Of a stretch of 61,279 bases of DNA, positions 56,041-61,279 are shown piece after piece (position 1 is the first letter of the stretch; every line of letters starts with the position of its first letter). This DNA is from Nemertoderma westbladi (lineage: Eukaryota > Xenacoelomorpha > Nemertodermatida > Nemertodermatidae). The notes under the pieces were generated by a model. That model made no database searches. It worked only from the letters and a program-made list of their open reading frames with translations, and was not told where the DNA came from. The stretch lies in contig JAUCBJ010000133.1 of the NCBI GenBank assembly GCA_032718475.1, positions 1 to 61,279 of the forward strand, given 5' to 3'. A program made the translations under genes and the position numbers.

Positions 56041-58022
56041 GGGCAATTCCACCATTGATGTAACACTTATGTCGAAAATAAAAAGTCATCTAATCAGCAT
56101 AATTTTGGTATCAAAATGACGAGAAAGAATTAAATTTTTAATAAAAGTGACGGATTCTTATTTTTTTTTAGGGTAACAACTGGTTATTCATTATTGAATA
56201 TGAGAAATTTTTTTTACGTATTTTCAAATTTGCAGAAATTATTACATGTAATTTTTGACATAATCTTACTACCATTGAAATTGTCTGATTAAGACAGGTA
56301 ATTACACCAACCGAAAATTCAGCATTTATTAGAAGCTTATTTATGATAAAAATTTGAATATTGACAGAATAGCATCGTGTATTCAATGTTTCAAAAATTT
56401 TAGATTTGGCCTACAGAATTATGTGAGTCCGTAACGAAAAGTACTTAAAGTTTTAATTTGGAGTACACCCCGCATGTATATTGCACTGATAATCATTTTC
56501 CTTTGGGTTTACAACCAATCAAAACCATCCATTAGGTATCTATGGTCTGTATTGCAGCTGAACTGTTTAAGAATAGCGTTACGGACTCACAAATTTTCCG
56601 TTACGGACTCACCACGCGGTAGGTTAGGTAAGAATCATTCTGCTTTGTATACATTATTCACTATATAAACTGAAAGTATTCAGCTCCTATTAGTCTGACA
56701 ATTGTCCATCGACAGTAGATTCGAACGTATTCATTCATACATCATCCTAATGTACGACATTCTTCATTGCGCCCGTTTAATCCTGTCTCTTACGTCTAAT
56801 ACTCACATTTCTGGGCCGAAAGGGCTAAACGGCATATATCACGGATGACAGAAGTTACTGACCAAGATGGTATAGTATGATACACTCGAAGTTCGCCAAT
56901 ATTTCATGAAACGAGTGAGCGAATGATGGATTGAGATACCAAACATATCGTCAGTTAGGCCAGGGATTACGCACAAAGTCTCAATAATAAAGTGTATATT
57001 TCCAGTGCGGTCCCCTCCTATATTCCCCAGAGGAAACTCCATTACTCATTTAGCTACAATTTACGGAAGGAAGAGATGCGCCCTGGCTAATAAGTCCCTT
57101 TATGGTCTTTAAAGTATTCGTGCCAAAACGAAAACTACCCTAGCCCTCATGATGGGATCGAACCCACGACCCAAGGAGAGATGTGATTTAAATGCCACCG
57201 ATTTAACCAACTACGCCAAGGTGGAATAACTTAAGTACTGTGATAGTAGTGAAGGTAAAACATAAATACAATGAAATACTGTTCAAAATTTATTTTCCAG
57301 TATAAAAAATTTTTCGTGAACGCGGTATTTATGTTGTTAAAGAATTAGAAATTGGTCATTTTAACAAATTATGGTCATATGAACTTATAGGATATTAAAT
57401 ATACACTACCTACTATACACACACCAAATATGCCTACTCAAAATATGAACACTACTAAAGATATATCTAATAGTGATACTTAAGGTACATTGTGAAAGCG
57501 AAAGGTATATAAGCAATAAATATATTTATTGAATAAATGCCATAAACAGTCATTGGTCGTTGCTCTTTTTTTTCTAAACAATATAACGAGTGCATAACGA
57601 TTTCAAGTGTGAGTCCGTAACAATTTTTTCTGTGAGTCCGTAACGAACAATTTCTCTATAAATGAGGTTTACCACCATATGTTTCTGCTATTAACTTACA
57701 AATTTACAAAATTTGATGTATCTACCTTTCATTGTAAAAGTTATAACGTATGACGTTAAACATTTCAAGAGAATTTGTCAAAATAAAATGGAGTAATTTT
57801 TCTTTGTCCATTTGCATGTGAGTCCGTAACGGGCACTATATTTACAATATCCTATGAATCAAATGAGATACAACTCTTTTTTATAAGTCAAAGTAAAGAT
57901 GTACCATTAATCCATCAGCCACCATAGGTGAATGTTATTTATATTGTAAAGTTATTAATTAAATATGCCAATTAAATTCGAAAATTGCGTATGAATGTGA
58001 GTCCGTAACGATGGAATTGCCC
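56041..58022. mobile_element. 1982-bp terminal-inverted-repeat element, copy 2
   Basis: Same as copy 1 at 32880-34829, in the same orientation, with the same seven GTGAGTCCGTAACG-type sites and a ~35-bp extra segment near 57430-57468. It interrupts LINE L-E: the RT sense runs ...YPFSW into GLSKLVVLFKSG across the insertion. Target duplication is unclear here (TTGG left, TGGG right). Confidence 0.88.
57154..57234 (-). other. tRNA-like sequence inside copy 2
   Basis: Identical in plan to the copy-1 sequence: A box TGGCGTAGTTGG and B box GGGTTCGATCC on the minus strand, with acceptor ends that do not pair. Confidence 0.6.
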
Positions 58023-59570
58023 TGGGGTTTAAGCAAACTAGTGGTGTTATTTAAATCGGGAATTATAGAGGAATCAGTGTAATTGACTCCTATCTCAAAG
58101 TGGTGCAGCATCGATAAATGCCAAGCGGGTGCAAAGAAAGGCCGCAACTGTTTGGAGCATATAATTTCATTACGTTTATTGATAGACCTGGCGAAATCTT
58201 CAAAATTTAAGCTATTTGTCGTATTTGTTGATTATTCAAAAGCATACGATTTAGTCCCACGGGACAAGTTGTTTAATTATTTAAAATCATTAGGATGCGG
58301 CCGAACGATGTTATTAGTCTTACAGGCAGTTTATCATAGTACTACTAGTGTTTTAAAAATTACGTATTTAATATGTACCAGGTTATTGGTTTAATATTGG
58401 TTTAAGTGCTCCGACTAGCGGAATTCTGTTTGTAATATACATTGACAGATTAGTGAAATTAATTAGACAAGCTTATCTGAAGGATGGTATCTTAGCAGGT
58501 GTAATTCAGATATTGTTATTAATATTTATATTGTTATATTATTATTATTATTATTATATTGTTAAATTTCTGTAAGACGTCTGGTATGCGGATCAATGGT
58601 AAAAAAAAATTTTTTGTAATAAACGGCACAGAGAAACAATTAAGTTAGATAATATTTCAATATTTCATACAGCCTCATATATTTATTTAGGATCTCCATT
58701 TACAGAGGATGGTCGTATGACCTCAGTGTTAAAGTTACACGCTAAGCGGTGTGAAGAAACAATTAATAAATTTATTATATTTTGTAGTCGCAACACGGCT
58801 ATGCCATTTCCAGTAAATTTTTTGAAAGTTTTTGAAGCTTGTGTAGTGAGTAAATTAATGTACGGTGCAGAGTCATGGATTACGAGTATTTTGAAGGAAA
58901 TGGAGCAATTCTATTTTAGACTTATTAAATGTTTGTTAGGTGTCAGAATTCAAACTCCAAATGATCTGTGCTTATTAGAATTAGGTTTACCCAGTTTAGA
59001 CAAAAGGATAGATATTGCACGTAGACGGTTTGTTAAATATATGTACATTAAAAATAAGGACATTATATCAGGCGATATCCCGTTTTATCAAGTAATGGTT
59101 CTGTGCACGGATAAAAATTCACCCTGACATAAATATTTTACTCAAGATAGGGCTTATAGTACAATAGCTCTAACTAAACAACGGGTAATGAACAAATCAG
59201 AAGAGTCTGCCACAAAATGTATTAGTTACCATACCGTTATCAACCCTAGTTTAGTATGTCATAAATTCTACTCGAGTAGAATCATCCCCGATTATCTTCG
59301 CGTAGGTTTCTCACGATTAAGACTGTCTCACAATTTAAGGATTGAAAAGGAAGGTGGAGCCGAACGCCCTCTTATGACAGGGTATGTTATTGCGACAATC
59401 TGTCTGTACAAGACGAGAGACATGCTCTTTTAGAATGCCCGTTAACTTCAGTGCTTAGGAATCAGTTTTCGGATTTAAATTTTTCATCCTTACCGACCTT
59501 GATCGATGATCATAGAAAGCTACATAGGTTAGCCGATTACGTAACCGGAGTATTAAATTCTTTTGATTAA
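58023..59570 (+). pseudogene. LINE L-E reverse transcriptase relic
   Basis: Plus-strand sense with several breaks: LVVLFKSGNYRGISVIDS, FVVFVDYSKAYDLVPRDKL (first catalytic Asp), then a damaged stretch at 58400-58670 in which the YADD box is not recognisable, YLGSPFTEDGRMTSVLKLH, KFIIFCSRNTAMPF, LMYGAESWI and CLLGVRIQTPNDLCLLE. A final ERHALLECPL resembles the C-terminal zinc finger, and the sense ends at about 59570. It is interrupted upstream by transposon copy 2. Confidence 0.85.
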
Positions 59571-60590
59571 GTAAAAATCTAAATAAAGTAAGTTAATTAA
59601 ATTGTGCTAATAATATTAGGTAGATTAAATTAAGTAATATTAATATATATATTTTTGTTTTATGAATTCTCTCTTTTTGCTACATAAATTGTAGTAATAG
59701 GTATTTCTGTTTTGATGAAAAATACATTTTTGTTTATATTGATTTGTTTGTGTGTTGATAATATTATTCATGGTTCCTGTAATTTTATAAATTTTATTGT
59801 CAATAAACATATATATATATATACATATATATAGATTTTATTTTTTTACATTTGTTTATATTACAAACAAATATAAACCTTATAGAAAAACAAATTTAAA
59901 ACTGTGTTCAAAACATGTACCACATCCAATCTGTTTTCCATGTTACAACAGGAATGTCACATCAACACTGGACTAATGTTCATCAGTGTTAATTTGGAAT
60001 TATTGAAATAGGATGGACTGATAACTGTTGTTTAGTCTGTTGGATGAATACTTGATTTCAACTTTTACATAAGATTTTATAAGATAAGATATCTGATGAT
60101 AGTAAGTTTCATGATTAATCTGAAAGCAAATCGAATTTGTATAAATCTTTTACATTCGTTAGAGTGGTTAAAGAAATATTAATATAAGTTCCCTATTATT
60201 GGGGTAAATTCATCATCACCATCATATACCAATGAGAGAAAACACACATTATATATGTTAAAACAAGGAAATCACCATTAAATATTAATTAGAACTGTTT
60301 TACTCAATTTATTCCTTCCTCAAAATCATATCCTTCCTTGAAATCCTACTTCTTGGCATGAAGACAAATGCATCTTACATAATGATTACCATGAGATGGC
60401 TGAGCTTACATTTTGTTCTTTTTAATATTTTAAAGGTTGATCCCTCCCCTGCGGGTGTTTAGGTTCTTGAGGATATGCGCCATTTCTCTAGCCAGGTGGG
60501 GGCCATCAGTATTATATCCTGCGAAGATGTACATGCTTCAAAGCCAACTAGACTATGATAATAGTTACAGGCAGCTGCTGCACCGAATGG
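59571..60590. other. AT-rich interval
   Basis: (TA)n at 59809-59830 and the second copy of the 55850 direct repeat at 60188-60225. No gene is seen. Confidence 0.5.
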
Positions 60591-61185
60591 TGGGGTTCAA
60601 CTACTTATTATACGTTCCTTGCTGCAACTGGTAGTGCTGATGCTCCAATAAGAGATTTAAATCTGTTTCATGACCTCAGTAAATATAAATATGTTGATCT
60701 TGAATAGGCTGAAGCCACATTGAAGAAGCTCAAACTCCACTTCTGCTATCTGACGGAAGAGTCTGACGGAATATTTTCTATATTCAGTAACCTTGTTGAT
60801 ATTGGGATACAGATAGAAATGTCTACCAGATTACTTAGCTTCACCAAACCAGCTAATTTTGAACTCGGCAAACCTGACTTTCCCATTATAGATGATAAAA
60901 CCATTCTAGTTGATCTAGTTGTTGAAGGGTCATGGGCTTTATTTCATATACTCGGAGTAGTGACCGATTTCCTAAATACCCCACCCGATCAGTGGCCGAA
61001 TTCTTCAGATTCCATGAATGTTCTATCTTTGTTAAAAATCTTAAAGTAGTTAATGACTGTGCTGAATGAGGTGTCAAACTAATCTTCTTGAATACTCCAA
61101 CCCGCAAGGAAGATAACCCAGTCATTTTTACAAGCTGTAGAACAACATAGGCATATGTTTCCAAACTTTAATTTAGATGTACTAA
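60591..61185 (+). pseudogene. Decayed ORF of an uncharacterised invertebrate family
   Basis: The plus-strand sense includes RDLNLFHDLSKYKYVDLE*, KKLKLHFCYLTEES, FELGKPDFPII and a LVDLVVEGSWALFHILGV segment; after a break, VVNDCAE*GVKLI. The order LNLFxDL ... HxWYLTEE ... GKPxFP ... SWxLFxILG ... VVNDCAERGVKLI is one I recall from unnamed, possibly transposon-derived proteins of marine invertebrates; I have no name for it. Stops in conserved places show decay. The 109-codon ORF at 60720-61049 is its best-preserved part. Confidence 0.5.
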
Positions 61186-61279
61186 AAAAACATTAAAATA
61201 CTAAATACAAACTCAATGAACTATAGTGATAAACAACCGCGACCTCTATACTAACAGCAGAACTGTTGAACAGACCAAT

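Overview
The window reads as non-coding-rich nuclear DNA of an invertebrate animal, most likely a marine deuterostome such as an echinoderm. That placement is inference. The grounds are spliced genes with animal homologues (cornichon, cytosolic sulfotransferase, an MFS carrier), an AT-rich background, and a dense mixture of LINEs, a Penelope-like element, a Harbinger relic, hAT-type non-autonomous elements and foldback elements. There are no operons or ribosome binding sites.

Only four loci look like host genes, all on the minus strand. They are an orphan internal exon with good splice sites (11983-12189), an intronless sulfotransferase (19283-20224), an intronless 12-TM MFS transporter (28863-30314), and a complete two-exon cornichon/CNIH gene (37579-39506) whose intron holds a 983-bp hAT-type insertion. 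A short 3' relic of a second sulfotransferase lies at 27802-27852.

The rest is nested repeats. 1-1.6 kb: end of a composite repeat element (copy A) inserted in a LINE endonuclease relic. 2-3 kb: foldback arrays. 4.6-10.9 kb: a near-complete LINE (ORF1 with a coding 39-bp minisatellite, ORF2 with one frameshift and an internal deletion) lying between inverted repeats. 13.4-14.8 kb: LINE relics. 20.5-22.7 kb: small GC-rich elements and a 36-bp G-rich minisatellite. 22.9-24.2 kb: complete copy B of the composite element. 24.4-26.0 kb: LINE RT fragment. 26.8-27.6 kb: inverted-repeat element. 31.4-32.0 kb: Harbinger transposase relic. 32.9-34.8 kb and 56.0-58.0 kb: two young copies of a ~1.95-kb terminal-inverted-repeat element. 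41.3-44.8 kb: two LINE relics. 48.7-53.1 kb: a LINE with one stop codon. 53.5-55.0 kb: a decayed Penelope-like element with RT and GIY-YIG domains. 58.0-59.6 kb: a LINE relic split by the 56-kb transposon. 60.6-61.2 kb: a decayed ORF of an uncharacterised family.

The most unusual signal is in the composite element (copies A and B). A 12-bp motif, CCGCTAGAGGGC, which closely matches the core of the CTCF insulator motif, recurs 13 times in the two copies. It is spaced 145-149 bp apart (one 156-bp step) in copy B and alternately 145 and 170 bp in copy A, close to nucleosome length. The element carries a (GTC)n tract and is bounded in copy B by a 9-bp direct repeat. It may disperse regularly phased CTCF-like sites.
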